NCBI GenBank assembly: GCA_007644065.1
Contig: VJWN01000029.1
Span: 124,001-188,000 of the forward strand
DNA from: Margaritispora aquatica
Taxonomy: Eukaryota; Ascomycota; Leotiomycetes; Helotiales; Discinellaceae
Length of the DNA: 64,000 bases
Direction: 5' to 3'
A model generated the notes under the pieces. It searched no databases. It was not told the origin of the DNA and was given only the letters and a program-made list of their open reading frames with translations. Shown here piece by piece: positions 43,471 to 54,184 of this stretch (the first letter of the stretch is position 1; each line of letters starts with the position of its first letter). Position numbers and translations under genes: made by a program.

Positions 43471-46463
43471 AGTTGGAGGCATTGAGGAGGGAAGGCAAGA
43501 AAGTATATAAGATTGGTTGAATTTTGATTGAGAGTTAAAATAGTTTGGATCTACGTGGATGGAGCTTTGTATATTCTTGGGTTGTTTTCCAAATCTCTGG
43601 GTATATATTTCTCTATTTCTGATATAACCCATATTTCACTTTTTTGTTTCAACATTTAATTGCGAGAGTGTTTGCTTAGATCGCATGAGTGCTGGGTAGG
43701 ACATGAGTATTATAAGTACATGGAAGGCTCAAAGACATCAAATCTTGACTCTATATTATTTATTACTTTATATACAAACCCATTTTATTTCACCTAACTT
43801 ATTTCAATCAAAGAATATTTACCCTCCAAAGAACTAATTCAAGAATGAAGAATCTACAAAATACTCCAAGACCTCGGCTCACTTCTCTCCCCTGTTCTTA
43901 GCCGCACTATCGAATACGGTATATATATCCGCTGTCCAATATTTCGCTTCCTCAATTAGGCCACGTATGGAGGTGGACGATAAGTTCAATAGCTGTACGT
44001 GTTGTCCCCTACGAACCTGAAAACTACCTGCACTCCTAATATTACACTATTTTCAGGAGATAAAGAGACAGCCTGCAGAGCCAAGATTAAACTCGAGGTA
44101 GTTGTTAGAGAAAAAGGCCTAAGGAACAACTTGCCGCTAACGGACGCTACGCAGCTTCGATCCGCGCGCTCGACTTGCATAAATCCTTACAGGCAGGAGA
44201 CCTTTTGCTACTACTTTCCGACGTCGAATCACCTCTTCGCTGTCGCGACAACTGTTTTTATTCGACTTACGACTCGGTTGCGGCAGACACACTTTAATCA
44301 AATATAACTTGTTGGGTGAAAAGAATTTAGGATATACTTGTTTAGTTTTTATAGCATGGCACGTAGCGGATAAGTTAGCATAGCGGTTGTCTGGTTATAG
44401 CTCCTTTGTATATAGCTTTTCTGTACTTTAAGTTACGTGTTATAAGATTATATGGCTAAGTGGGAGCGCTAGAGCAGCTTTTGACAATAATCGCCCGACT
44501 TTAGAGCGTACGGTTGTACACCGTACTACACAAGAGCAATTCTCACCTCGCCGGTTCCCTCGGATTAGGCTATAGCTATAGCTTCGAAATTTCTACGGAT
44601 ATTACAGCCTTAAGGGCGAACATTTGGGGTGGATACTCTATAGGCCGCGAAGAAGGCGAGAGATAGGGTGGGACTATTGTTTTTTACGTGGTTTAGCACT
44701 GTAGGTCTATTACGAAGCTTTACTTGAGGTCGGCGTGCCTAAATTTAGTAATAGGAAACTAGTCTTTTGATCCGCGAACTAAGATAGCGAGGGTAGGGCG
44801 AGTTTAGGACGTTTTACATGGCTGCGTTTTTGAATATAATACACCAGGGAAGTATATACGAGTAAACATGTGGCGAAGGGCGCTTTTTGTTTATAGCTTT
44901 GTCTACGACACGCCCTCCTTTATAAAATACAAAAAACAACGATAATGCCATTAGGCCTCGTATGGCGTTTTATAAGGGAATGGGGCCTTTGAGAACCTCT
45001 CATATTAAAGTATTGAGGTCAGGGGTTTCATCATCCTGGTATGCACGGATGAAAGGGAAAAGGTTTGATAGAGAGGACCGGTTATAAGAAGTAGAGATTT
45101 CCTCTTGGCGCGAATTCATTAGGACCTCTTTTTGACCTTCGAGATTTTGAGGTTCGGATCTTTTGGGATAGTATTTGGTATTGCGATTTATGAGGTGAGT
45201 GTTTTATTTCTCTTTTGTGAATACGCGTTGGTCGATGTCTGGTCTTTTGTTGATGTTTATAGAATTTCCAAACACTTGTAGATATATTTACGGCTTGTTC
45301 TGTACATGTAACGAAACCTTGCCTTGAGTATTCCGACTGCGGGCGAAATTGTAATGAATTAGAAGATAGTAGGAGTTGAAGTTATATCGATTGTCCAAGG
45401 CTTTCCAGAGAAGAGATGGAGCTCAGGTATATTTATGTGCTGCTTGGCGCAGGGTTATATTCGGCAGTGAGGGCTCAAACTACAATGCCGGAATGTGCTG
45501 TGAGTGTTTTCTATTTACCTTTAAATTTGAATTGTCCTTTTTGGTGAGGGAAACGAGGAAACGATGGAGATCGATGGGGAAATGGGAATTCGAAGAGTAG
45601 ATGGGTTGGTCGAAAAGGTGAGGGTGGCATATTGGCAGGATCTTAGATTGCGAAGAGTGCTTGCAGAGTTGGGAGCCTGCGGAGAATAAGAGAGCATATA
45701 TGTCAGAATGTGACATGGACAGTTCAGATGAAGTGATGGGGATGACTACGACAACAAAAGGTGTTCGAGAACAGTATTGGTAGAGATTGCAGGAAGAACA
45801 GGATCTCCCAAAGACACGACTTCCCCTGGACCAACAATCATACGGACAATGGCTTCTGGGAGACTATTGCGTGGATCAAAAAGCGAGCGGTGATGCAAGG
45901 AATATGCTAGTAATACATCTTCTTAGAGTAAATGCTCGTCTTCGGCACTCTCGTTCATAACTTGTCCACCATCATCTGCGGCTTCTTGTGCTTGTGGAAA
46001 CTTGGGTCCTACTTGTAAGATACTACTACCTCTCTAACTTTTGATTCTTGGTTTTATTTCTCCCTTCAAACCGTCAAACGTCTTTCTTTCCCGCTCTCTG
46101 ACCATTTTGATGAGATGTCAGTAGAGGATATATATCTTCACTTAACAATTTGAGAAGATTGTCGCGAAACATTCTGCAGATGTTATAGAGCTTTACCTAA
46201 AGTTGTCTGCATCACAACAACCAAGTAAACCCGGTCCTCCTCACACAATTTTCAACACACCTACCGTTTTACTACTCATCGCGTCGGCTAAAGAACTATG
46301 GACCATCATCAACCACACTCTCAATCTAGTCAGGTAGTCTCTATTGAGATATTTCTTTTTTCTATCTACTGCTTTTATTCAGCATAACCGCTAAAGCGCC
46401 ACTCGCTTTTAATTAGCTTGCTCCGTCACGGCTCTTGCTCATCTCAGTGTGGCCTTCTTATAG
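43471..46463. other. Gene-poor, TA-rich degenerate stretch, probably old repeat
   Basis: From about 43,960 to 45,000 the sequence is irregular, rich in TA dinucleotides and stops (TATAGCTATAGCTTCG, GTTTTTATAGCATGG), and unlike the flanking genes. Short open parts (43999-44307) do not resolve to a domain. It may be a mutated, RIP-affected transposon copy; I see no ends. From 45,000 to 46,460 there are small ORFs only, no gene supported. Confidence 0.4.
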
Positions 46464-47653
46464 CTAAGAGCTGCTAGAGTTTGCTACAAAGACAGTCAAC
46501 ATCGTCGCAAATCTGGAATGGATATTATGTTAGCATAATACAGAGTGGAAGTTCCGTCAACATCTATCACACTTACGTTGCGCCAGCCAATGTTAATTCT
46601 ATCATTTTTGTTCTCGTTAGACGCGAGAGGGCCATTAGATAAACAGCCGTAGACATAATAATGATAATGATTCGAGCAGGTATATTATGCACAAGCATAC
46701 ATATGACAACCGGGGTGAGCAGCAAAAAGGTTATGAGGAATAACATTATGGCTCTCGCGATGTATTTGATCAGCGATCCAGAGTAGATATAGACATCCGG
46801 GTTTTTCGAGACTCCAAATCCAGGGCGCTTGCTCCTATTAGCTTTTTCTTCTTACACTTCCAGGTAAGTAGGTAAGGATGGCTACTTTACCGCCCGAAAT
46901 CCTTTGTAATATCGAATAAGTCTGTCCTCAATCCAGTCTTCTATTTGCTTCATCGCTAGATCGCTGGAAGATGCTAGAGAGACAAGGTCATCTGCTTGAT
47001 CGAGGTACAATGTTTCATCTTCGATCACACAACCTGTTCTTTCTAGCCAGTTGTGGAGGCTGGTTATATCTCGTGCATTTGCACGGCTATAGCTGAGCAT
47101 CTGGCGACATCTTTCCATAAAGGCATCTGAAATAGAGGATCTGGTTTAACTGTAAAGTTACACACAGGAGAATCTGGGTTCTGCCTACCATATTCAGAGA
47201 GCTTTAAGTGGATTTTATTCAGGAGATCTTTGCGGTCAGAGTTTTGGTCCTGTCGGCATGTCCCCAAGAAGAATGGCCGGGCTTCCTCTCGGTCAAGTTG
47301 GTCAAGTTGTGACTCCAGCACATTAAGCTCATCCTGCTTTACAAGCAATGCCCTGGAACGCAATCGACGGAATGACCGAAATGTGAAAAAAAAGTCATAG
47401 GATGAGATAAGGGCGGAGTATTGAGGATAACCAGATGGGTAGTTCTCAACTAGCAATATTTCATTAGCACGTCTTTCTGAAAGTGTTTCGGTATGGTCTG
47501 CTAATAGTCTGCTAATACATAGACGATGAACGTACTTGGTGAGAATGAGACAACCTTTTCTGGGGTTAGTACCTGCAGCTCAGCGTCAATAATTGGTCTT
47601 TGTCGGCTTGACCAGAATTTCAAGCAACGTAATGAAGATGTGATTTGATCCAT
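46464..47653 (-). CDS. DUF6594-type fungal membrane protein, five exons
   Basis: Exons are 47653-47536, 47449-47189, 47126-46886, 46834-46577 and 46512-46464. The total is 309 codons with all junctions in frame. Introns of 51-86 nt have GTACGT, GTAGGC, GTAGCC and GTAAGT donors. The DUF6594 pattern is clear: ENYPSGYPQYSALISSYDFF, FRSFRRLRSRALLVKQDELN, LESQLDQLDREE, a YSRANARDITSLHNWLERTG region, and LYLDQADDLVSLAS. Near the C-terminus come KNPDVYIYSGS and three hydrophobic segments (AIMLFLITFLLLTPVVICML, PARIIIIIMSTAVYLMAL, LAGATFATMLTVFVA). The family is abundant in fungi, its function is not known to me, and the C-terminus should sit in a membrane. It lies about 0.6 kb from the small SH3-like gene, divergently oriented. 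Confidence 0.82.
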
Positions 47654-48224
47654 GGCAACCGAGATTCAAGTTAAATAGTTGTAATATAAACGAAGCAACG
47701 AATCTTCAACCAGGGCTTGGGATATACTATAGCTATGGCATTCTCATGTATAAGATATGAGCCTACTTGAGGGCGAATCGATTCACGACACATACAGCTT
47801 CTCTCTAAAAAAAAGGATTCACAAGGCTCCATTGGGCATCAAAACCGTAAGGTACGTCTGTTAGACATTCTGGGCTTTAAAACTAGGCTGAGTAAATACT
47901 TTTACCAATTGAATCAGACATCTTAATGACTGCATATCTGCCTAAACATGTAGCTCTTGGCAAAGAACTGTGGTGGCTGCTCTATCAAATCATGTGGGTT
48001 AATTTTTGAATTCAAGGTGTGTCGTGAAATCCAACAGGTCTGTACTTGCATACACCGCCTTTAAGCGAAGCCGAACCCTGCGATGTTGACATGAAACAAT
48101 TCAACAGGAGGTTCGTAGCCGGCTCTCCTCCATTCTGCATATAAATCCCACGAGCTTCCTTGAAAGGCCGAGACCACCAAGGAGTCAAAAAAATCACAAT
48201 TAGCTGACTGTGTAGAGAGAAAAC
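47654..48224. other. Divergent promoter region
   Basis: It lies between the DUF6594 gene (minus) and the small SH3-like gene (plus). The ORF at 48012-48197 (minus) has no domain. It probably holds both promoters. Confidence 0.5.
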
Positions 48225-48650
48225 ATGTCAAAACAACAACGGCGAGTGCACTATCGTCTGATACATTCGAACTTTGATACTAATCACCTTCCCTTAGTCG
48301 TCAACAGCCGATTGTCACTTACAGCGACAGCGACTCGGATGAACCCGAGCGCGGCAAAGTAATCGAATCTGAACATGTGGGTTCTCCATCATTGTGAAAT
48401 AAGGGCTACCTTGGAAAATAACATGTTAACGGAATGAGTGGAACAGAAACCAAAATTCAAGAGGGGTCACATTGTATATATCTCAGCCACCAGCAACTCT
48501 GCTCGAGAGGGACCTTATAAAATTGAACAGATCGTGCAAGATTCGGGGTTCACTACGTCCAAATTTAAGCTGTGCGACTCCGAGACATGCGTTCCAGCAA
48601 AAGACGGCAGGGTATTCTCGGAGACGGAACTGGAGGGAGTAACAGCTTAG
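48225..48650 (+). CDS. Small SH3-like (chromo/Tudor-barrel-like) protein, three exons
   Basis: Exons are 48225-48245, 48308-48376 and 48447-48650, about 97 residues. Intron 1 has a CTAATC branch point and ends CAACAG; intron 2 has a GTGGGT donor and an AACAG acceptor. All junctions are phase 0. The N-terminus is short, polar and acidic (VTYSDSDSDEPERGKVIE). The C-terminal 65 residues form a likely five-strand barrel: KFKRGHIVYISAT, REGPYKIEQIVQDSGF, KFKLCDSETCVPAKDGRVFS, ETELE. The VYI...REGPYxI...K(F/Y)xLC signature resembles SH3-like barrels that read or bind partner proteins. It ends 331 bp before the caspase gene on the same strand, so the two may be co-regulated. No known function. The exon structure is my own inference; the third exon is certain as an ORF. 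Confidence 0.6.
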
Positions 48651-48981
48651 GAGTGGAGAGCTTGACAGTCCTGAGAGTGCTAGTGTTGAAGGGAAAGCAG
48701 CATCTCCACCTATCATTGTACCTACTCATACAAGCAATATTACAAGTGGTGGTAGGCTTATGCAGGATAGCCTTGCCGTTCGCCTCACTTTTTCCAACTT
48801 CACTTCTGTAGGCAACCAAAAAAATCTTAATCTCTAGTCCAAGAGGAAGAGTAATAAGCCTGGTGTCTCAAGAGCCAGTTGATAATATGGCTATCATCTC
48901 AATTGATTAAGAGCTAGAGGGACCCTCGGATTTAACCTTCTTCATGATAGACTTGAGGTTACGTCAAAGTACATCCCCGTT
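48651..48981. other. Spacer between SH3-like and caspase genes
   Basis: 331 bp with no ORF of note. It contains the 3' end of the small gene and the promoter of the caspase-fold gene. Confidence 0.55.
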
Positions 48982-51114
48982 ATGTCACAAGCAGCCGTGG
49001 ACAGTGGTCGAGCCCGCCACCACGCGATACTCATTGGAATCGATATGCATGATCCCGAAAATGTTACTAGTCTCACCGGTTGCGTTCACGATGCAGAAGA
49101 GATCGCTAAGAGTTTAAAAGCGTCTATCGAGAATGTCTGTATTCACAGCCTCACATCAAGCTCGACCACAGATTCGATGCAGCCCACATACGATAATATC
49201 TCCTCCTGCTTAGTTCGAGTCACGCAAGAGGCGCAGCATGGAGACTATGTGTATATACACTACTCGGGACACAGCACTGTCGTGGTGGTCCCTTCCGAGC
49301 CACATTCAACTTTGAGCATGAGAGACTTGGCTTGGGTTGTCCTCGAGGGCCCGACTGCATCCAAGTCGCGCTACTTCCACGGTGCAGAGATCGCCCAGCA
49401 TCTGAGGGATATGGTTGATAAAGGCATTGGCGTGACGGTGGTGCTGGACTGCTGCTACTCTGGGAGTACACTTCGAGGTGATCCACATGAGAATGAGACC
49501 GTTCGTTATCTCCCTTACAGTCCAGAAATCGACAAAAAGTATCCGCCGAAAATCAAATCTGCGCAATTCCTGCCGGAAATTCCAAGTCTATATGAGCCAG
49601 TTCAACCCTCTGCCTCCTCCACCACCCCCTCTACCTCCCTTCGGGGGACCCTCCGCCGCGCTTCGATGGACCCCAGCTGGCTAGTTAATGCAGAGGGTTA
49701 CGCTATCTTAACATCGAGTGACGCCACTGAAAAGGCCTACGATTACAAATTTGGCAAATCCGAAGATAGCCGGCCGCATGGAAAACTAACATATACCCTT
49801 CTGGAAGCGTTCGACAGGTTGGGCGGCGTGGGTGGTATCATGCAGCAACTATGCGATTACATCAGTATCCAGATGAAAGAACGCTGCCGCCCTCGCCGGG
49901 AAAAACAACATCCCGTACTATTTGGAAACACTCGACAACTCTTCTTCGGATGTGCCAGACCTGGCTATTGGGGTGGTGTCCCCATCACGCGGATTATTGG
50001 CGACGAAGGCATTCAGGATCGACTTCAGCTGCACGCGGGTTCAGCACATGGAATTTTTGAGCATGATCAGTTCTCTTTACATCCCTTGATTCTAGAGGAG
50101 ATGCTTCTCCCATTGACCAACACCACTGTGACAGCGGAAGCAGTCAACGTTCGCGGCATCACTTCGGATCTTAAAATTGTCCAAGGACATGGAGGCGCCG
50201 TCAAGTCAGGATGGTTTGCAACGGCGACGACACGTATGTCCCTTCGGCAATTCCCAGTTCTACTCAAAGTCTCTGATGTTTACCGGGCCGAGTGGCAGGA
50301 GGAATTGAAGCTACACAACTCGCTTGTGGAGTTTACCGAAGGGGACAAGATCTCTGCTTCGGGTAGGGGCTGGTCATTTGTGATCGTCCAAGTCTGTGAA
50401 ACGGCTTGCGAAATCCAAGACAAATCAAAGAAGACAGTCACTTCTCTAACAGGAATCAAAGACTCGAAGAGAATGAAACGGCAGCTCTTGGACCAGCTGC
50501 AGCATCTCGCCTCCTTCAAGCTCGTGCGGGAATTGGCCAACACCTCCACAAGCGACGACATGCTGCGGTTCCAAAACTCATTCAAAGTTGTGCTAAGCAA
50601 GAAAAATGGTGACAAGCTGCTACAGGAATTCACCTCGGGCTGTTTAAATACGAGCAAACATCCCTTCGATGTTTGTTCTCACACTGAATGCGTGGTGACC
50701 ATAAAACCCTCGGAGAGGCTGCACATACGAGTAGAAAATATGCATTCGACATCACCATTGTATCTCTTCCTTTTTATGATGAGTTGTTCTGACTGGGAGA
50801 TCGAAGATGTAATCACGGCCAGCTGCGAGACCATTCCGCCTAAGGGGAGCTGCCCAGGTCGCGAGCTCAACGCCACAGGTATTTTCAAACAAAAACTCAA
50901 GTTCAGGTTAGAAGAGGGGCAGGAATCGTGCGAGGATATCGTGAAATTATTCCTTACGGCACAGCGAACTTCTTTATCGACTCTAGTTATGCCAACACTA
51001 GGTTCACGCGGAAGAGGCAGTTATGCGAAAACTGTCTCGAATGTAAAGAGGGGTGGACGCGAGCCAGAGGACTGGGTTGCTGCCACATTCCGATTTCGGG
51101 TAGAAAAAGAGTAG
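48982..51114 (+). CDS. Caspase-fold peptidase (family C14, metacaspase-like) with long C-terminal region
   Basis: A single exon of 710 residues. The N-terminal caspase fold is complete: HHAILIGIDMHDPENVTSLT (first strand), GCVHDAEEIAKSL (helix), DYVYIHYSGHST with the catalytic His97, and GVTVVLDCCYSGST with the catalytic Cys (Cys158, after Asp156). A Pro/Ser-rich loop at about 215-235 (SASSTTPSTSLRG) precedes AEGYAILTSSDATEKAYDYK and HGKLTYTLLEAF, completing the fold. The remaining 350 residues hold beta-rich repeats typical of fungal C14 proteins and end with DIVKLFLTAQRTSLSTLVMP. No membrane segment or signal peptide. Such proteins are linked to stress and cell-death signalling in fungi, but the substrate here is unknown. 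It converges on the TPR-CHAT gene with only 130 bp between stop codons. Confidence 0.88.
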   Translation: MSQAAVDSGRARHHAILIGIDMHDPENVTSLTGCVHDAEEIAKSLKASIENVCIHSLTSSSTTDSMQPTYDNISSCLVRVTQEAQHGDYVYIHYSGHSTVVVVPSEPHSTLSMRDLAWVVLEGPTASKSRYFHGAEIAQHLRDMVDKGIGVTVVLDCCYSGSTLRGDPHENETVRYLPYSPEIDKKYPPKIKSAQFLPEIPSLYEPVQPSASSTTPSTSLRGTLRRASMDPSWLVNAEGYAILTSSDATEKAYDYKFGKSEDSRPHGKLTYTLLEAFDRLGGVGGIMQQLCDYISIQMKERCRPRREKQHPVLFGNTRQLFFGCARPGYWGGVPITRIIGDEGIQDRLQLHAGSAHGIFEHDQFSLHPLILEEMLLPLTNTTVTAEAVNVRGITSDLKIVQGHGGAVKSGWFATATTRMSLRQFPVLLKVSDVYRAEWQEELKLHNSLVEFTEGDKISASGRGWSFVIVQVCETACEIQDKSKKTVTSLTGIKDSKRMKRQLLDQLQHLASFKLVRELANTSTSDDMLRFQNSFKVVLSKKNGDKLLQEFTSGCLNTSKHPFDVCSHTECVVTIKPSERLHIRVENMHSTSPLYLFLFMMSCSDWEIEDVITASCETIPPKGSCPGRELNATGIFKQKLKFRLEEGQESCEDIVKLFLTAQRTSLSTLVMPTLGSRGRGSYAKTVSNVKRGGREPEDWVAATFRFRVEKE

Positions 51115-51244
51115 TCCTTGAATAAGGATAAAGGGTAATTTTAACTCTGTCATTCTTACTTAGGCTCTTTTAATAATCACAATCCGGGACTGTTGTAACT
51201 AAATATTTCACTTCCATCCACCCACTGATCAACACATAAAAACT

Positions 51245-54184
51245 TCAAACTCCAAAGTGAACGTAAGGAATCCAGAGATGCTCAACATCAACATCGCAAA
51301 CATTATCTTCATGATCGCTTTCCTCATCACTACTATCAGCCACTCCGCCCTTTCTTGTGTTAGCCCTGCCTCTCGTCTTTTCTCGCCGTCCCTCCCGTTT
51401 GATCGTCTTCTGTCTTAACTCGTCCCTCAGCTTCATAGCAGCCGTATGAAGTCCGCGACAGACTGCGATATCCGTCATGAACTCTTTGTTTTCGAGGATA
51501 ATCCGGTATGTCTCCGTCGCCATTTGCACGCTGGCAGAGTCATCAACTAACCACAGCGAACCGATAACGTGGCGAAACCCAGCAAGCTGGTAGGCGCTTA
51601 CGAGATGGATACTTTCGTCATAAAACTTCGACCGAGTGACCGCCCCAGTTTCACAGGCCGAGAGATAGGCTAGAAAGCAATTCCTGTCGCTTAAATTTAA
51701 ATCTAGTATACTGTCCACCGTCATGGGATCGGTTCTCCAATCGTAAAGAAGAAGAGAGCTGCGAGAAGGGTCCAATGTCTCCTCTTTGCCGTGACCGGCG
51801 AAGTGGAATATTTGACAGGCTTGAAGATGCTGAAGGACGCTTGCTTTCCGAGGTTGGTCGTGTAGCGTGATGCAGCTAAACGAGCTGCCTTTGAGAAGGC
51901 ACTCTACCTCCTTAGTCTCCTTGAACGGTTGTGTCAACGGTAATCGCTGAGGCGTCTCATTCATGGAGACGAGGAGGGCCTTGGTCTCACTTGCTACTGC
52001 AGGGCGGTAAGAGCGACGGCGGATACGGAGCAGTGCCTTGATCGATGAGCTATACGATGACATCACCCTGTCCATCACGGTGTCTGTCGAGGTGATGCCT
52101 TTCAAGATCGAATGACGCCCTGCGGCGTGAAGTGGAAACCTGCTCAATATCCCCGTTGGAATCCACCAAATACGCGAAAATAGATCCCCAGACGAGGGAG
52201 GTTGAGAGAACCCGAGAGCTTCCATAATCGGTTGCACAATGGCATCCCAAAGCCATTCTAGTTGTTGGAGGCTTTCGAGGTTCCGAGAGGATATTTCTAG
52301 CTGTTTTATTGTTATTTTATCAAAGCGCAGAACTCGTACGTCGTTTGATGTGATGAGAATGGCATCAACACCCCGAAACTCGCTAACACTGAGCACCACC
52401 ACAGGGCCATCCCGCGCAGCGTCAAGAATGTCCTCCCTTCTTAATGGCCCCAAGAAATTCTCGAAACCCTTTATGCCGCGAATCTCATTTAATAGCTTGT
52501 CGAAATCAAGATTCGCCTGATATTGTTGGGGGGAGCTCATCTGGAGCTGGTCCCGCAACGCAACGAACCTCTCGGCTAGATGCTGGCCATGTTGTGTCCG
52601 ACGCAACTCCACAAGATCAGCACGCACTTCGGCTATCGAGGCAGCCAGTAGCCCCCTGCCCATTTCCAGGAAATCAAGAGCCTCATAGCCATCTCTGCCG
52701 GCGTTTAGCGCCGCAGCAGCTGCATCGGCGCTGAATCCCACGACGTCGTCAAGACTTAGCAGCCGCTGCTTGTCTGAGTTGAGGATGGATCGCGATGTGA
52801 TCTTGGGGATGAGTCTGACGGCTGCTTTGGATGCTTCGTAGGCCTTCTCCCACTCTCCCCTTTGGCAGCAAAGCTTAAGGAATAGCCGCCCTGCTTGCAC
52901 GCGCTGGTAGACGGGGACGTAACTGGGATTGTTGAGGGCTTTCTCAAGATGTCCCAGTGTTATTTGGTCGGCGCTATCTCGCTCCGAAGGAGACTCGGGG
53001 AGATCAGTATAGAACCCGCAGAGGCCGATGAGATTATGCAAATGAGGGTTGGTGGGATGATTCTCAGGTGTAAACTTTAGTGACGAGGTAGCGACTCCCA
53101 CGGCAGATTTTTGGAAATTCTCTCGCTCATCTTCTGAATTGGTCGCCATCTGAGAACGTTGAAAAAGACGCATCGCAAAGTTGAATGCCACCTCAATTCT
53201 ACAAGGATTGTTCCTCATATGGAATAGGTAGGTGTACCGAAGCAAGCTGATGGCCTCGTCCATGCCGTTAGTGTCGTTATTTTCGACAGCGAGTTGAGCC
53301 AGCGAATGTGCAAGCGTGCATGAAATCTCCGATTTCTTTGGATCATTCTTACCGATACATCTAACAGCCTCTCGCGACAGATTGATGGACCGGGTCAGGT
53401 CCTCGCGGTCATCCTGCTCACTCTGTTCATATCTCCTCAGCAAGCTGGCAGAAAGATTGCTCAGCCAGCTCGGTCGCTCCCCGTCGCTCTCTCGATGAGA
53501 GACAGCGTCAATCAGCTTGTTCCAGATACCTATGGCTCGTGTCAAGTCTGCCAATGACCCTGTAATTAGGTATCGCTTTTCAAGTGTGGCACATAGGTTA
53601 TTTAGTAGGTGACCAGTCTCTGCTGGATTCTCCACAAGAGCCCCTTTTCCTTGACGAAGAATGACACTAGCTTGAGACGATGTAGCCACTGCTTCTTCTG
53701 CGAGGTTGATTGAATTGTTCAGGTCATCGGGCTCCCTCTGACTACTATTATATCGGCGCTCCAAGAGTATTGCATAGTTGGTGGCGTGCTTGCTCAGATT
53801 GGGATCATTCTTGAAAGTCCTCTCGTAAACCTTCTTTGCAAGAACGATTGCACTGCAAAGAGTTTGCTCTGCTCTCTCCTTCTCTATTACAGATAGTAGT
53901 TCGGTGAGATAAGCTACCAGTCTAGATTCCATGTGAGTGCGATAGGGACTGCCTTCTGAAAGCTCCGCGATACATTTTTCACAGTTATCGACAGCGCTAT
54001 CAATGTTGTAAAATCCTCCTTCTTTCATCCATTTCTTGTAGAAATGATCCGCCGATGCATCAAGAATCTCTATCCGAGCGTACTCAAAATTCTGATCCAA
54101 CCACGCAAACGGCTCATCGGACGGCTGGACTGGCTCCTGGCTGGTAGGCGAATCCTCGCGATCTGGAGGAGTCGTAATGGGCAT
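51245..54184 (-). CDS. TPR-CHAT protease-like protein
   Basis: A single exon of 979 residues; the first ATG is at 54184 (the frame is open further up only through non-ATG triplets). Residues about 20-600 are helical and contain TPR-like repeats (for example NLSKHATNYAILLERRYNSS, LNNLCATLEKRYLITGSLAD, LSNLSASLLRRYEQSEQDDR). The C-terminal CHAT domain is a caspase-like clan CD peptidase fold. It has FHFAGHGKEE with catalytic His798 and AYLSACETGAV with catalytic Cys844, followed by HLVSAYQLAGFRHVIGSLWL, and it ends LWIPYVHFGV. A charged insert (RREKTRGRANTRKGG...DEESDHEDN) of about 45 residues sits between the last CHAT helix and that end. Both catalytic residues are present. In fungi, CHAT and C14 peptidases are known to occur near allorecognition genes and to process cell-death effectors; the substrate here is unknown. 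Confidence 0.87.
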   Translation of the reverse strand: MPITTPPDREDSPTSQEPVQPSDEPFAWLDQNFEYARIEILDASADHFYKKWMKEGGFYNIDSAVDNCEKCIAELSEGSPYRTHMESRLVAYLTELLSVIEKERAEQTLCSAIVLAKKVYERTFKNDPNLSKHATNYAILLERRYNSSQREPDDLNNSINLAEEAVATSSQASVILRQGKGALVENPAETGHLLNNLCATLEKRYLITGSLADLTRAIGIWNKLIDAVSHRESDGERPSWLSNLSASLLRRYEQSEQDDREDLTRSINLSREAVRCIGKNDPKKSEISCTLAHSLAQLAVENNDTNGMDEAISLLRYTYLFHMRNNPCRIEVAFNFAMRLFQRSQMATNSEDERENFQKSAVGVATSSLKFTPENHPTNPHLHNLIGLCGFYTDLPESPSERDSADQITLGHLEKALNNPSYVPVYQRVQAGRLFLKLCCQRGEWEKAYEASKAAVRLIPKITSRSILNSDKQRLLSLDDVVGFSADAAAAALNAGRDGYEALDFLEMGRGLLAASIAEVRADLVELRRTQHGQHLAERFVALRDQLQMSSPQQYQANLDFDKLLNEIRGIKGFENFLGPLRREDILDAARDGPVVVLSVSEFRGVDAILITSNDVRVLRFDKITIKQLEISSRNLESLQQLEWLWDAIVQPIMEALGFSQPPSSGDLFSRIWWIPTGILSRFPLHAAGRHSILKGITSTDTVMDRVMSSYSSSIKALLRIRRRSYRPAVASETKALLVSMNETPQRLPLTQPFKETKEVECLLKGSSFSCITLHDQPRKASVLQHLQACQIFHFAGHGKEETLDPSRSSLLLYDWRTDPMTVDSILDLNLSDRNCFLAYLSACETGAVTRSKFYDESIHLVSAYQLAGFRHVIGSLWLVDDSASVQMATETYRIILENKEFMTDIAVCRGLHTAAMKLRDELRQKTIKREGRREKTRGRANTRKGGVADSSDEESDHEDNVCDVDVEHLWIPYVHFGV

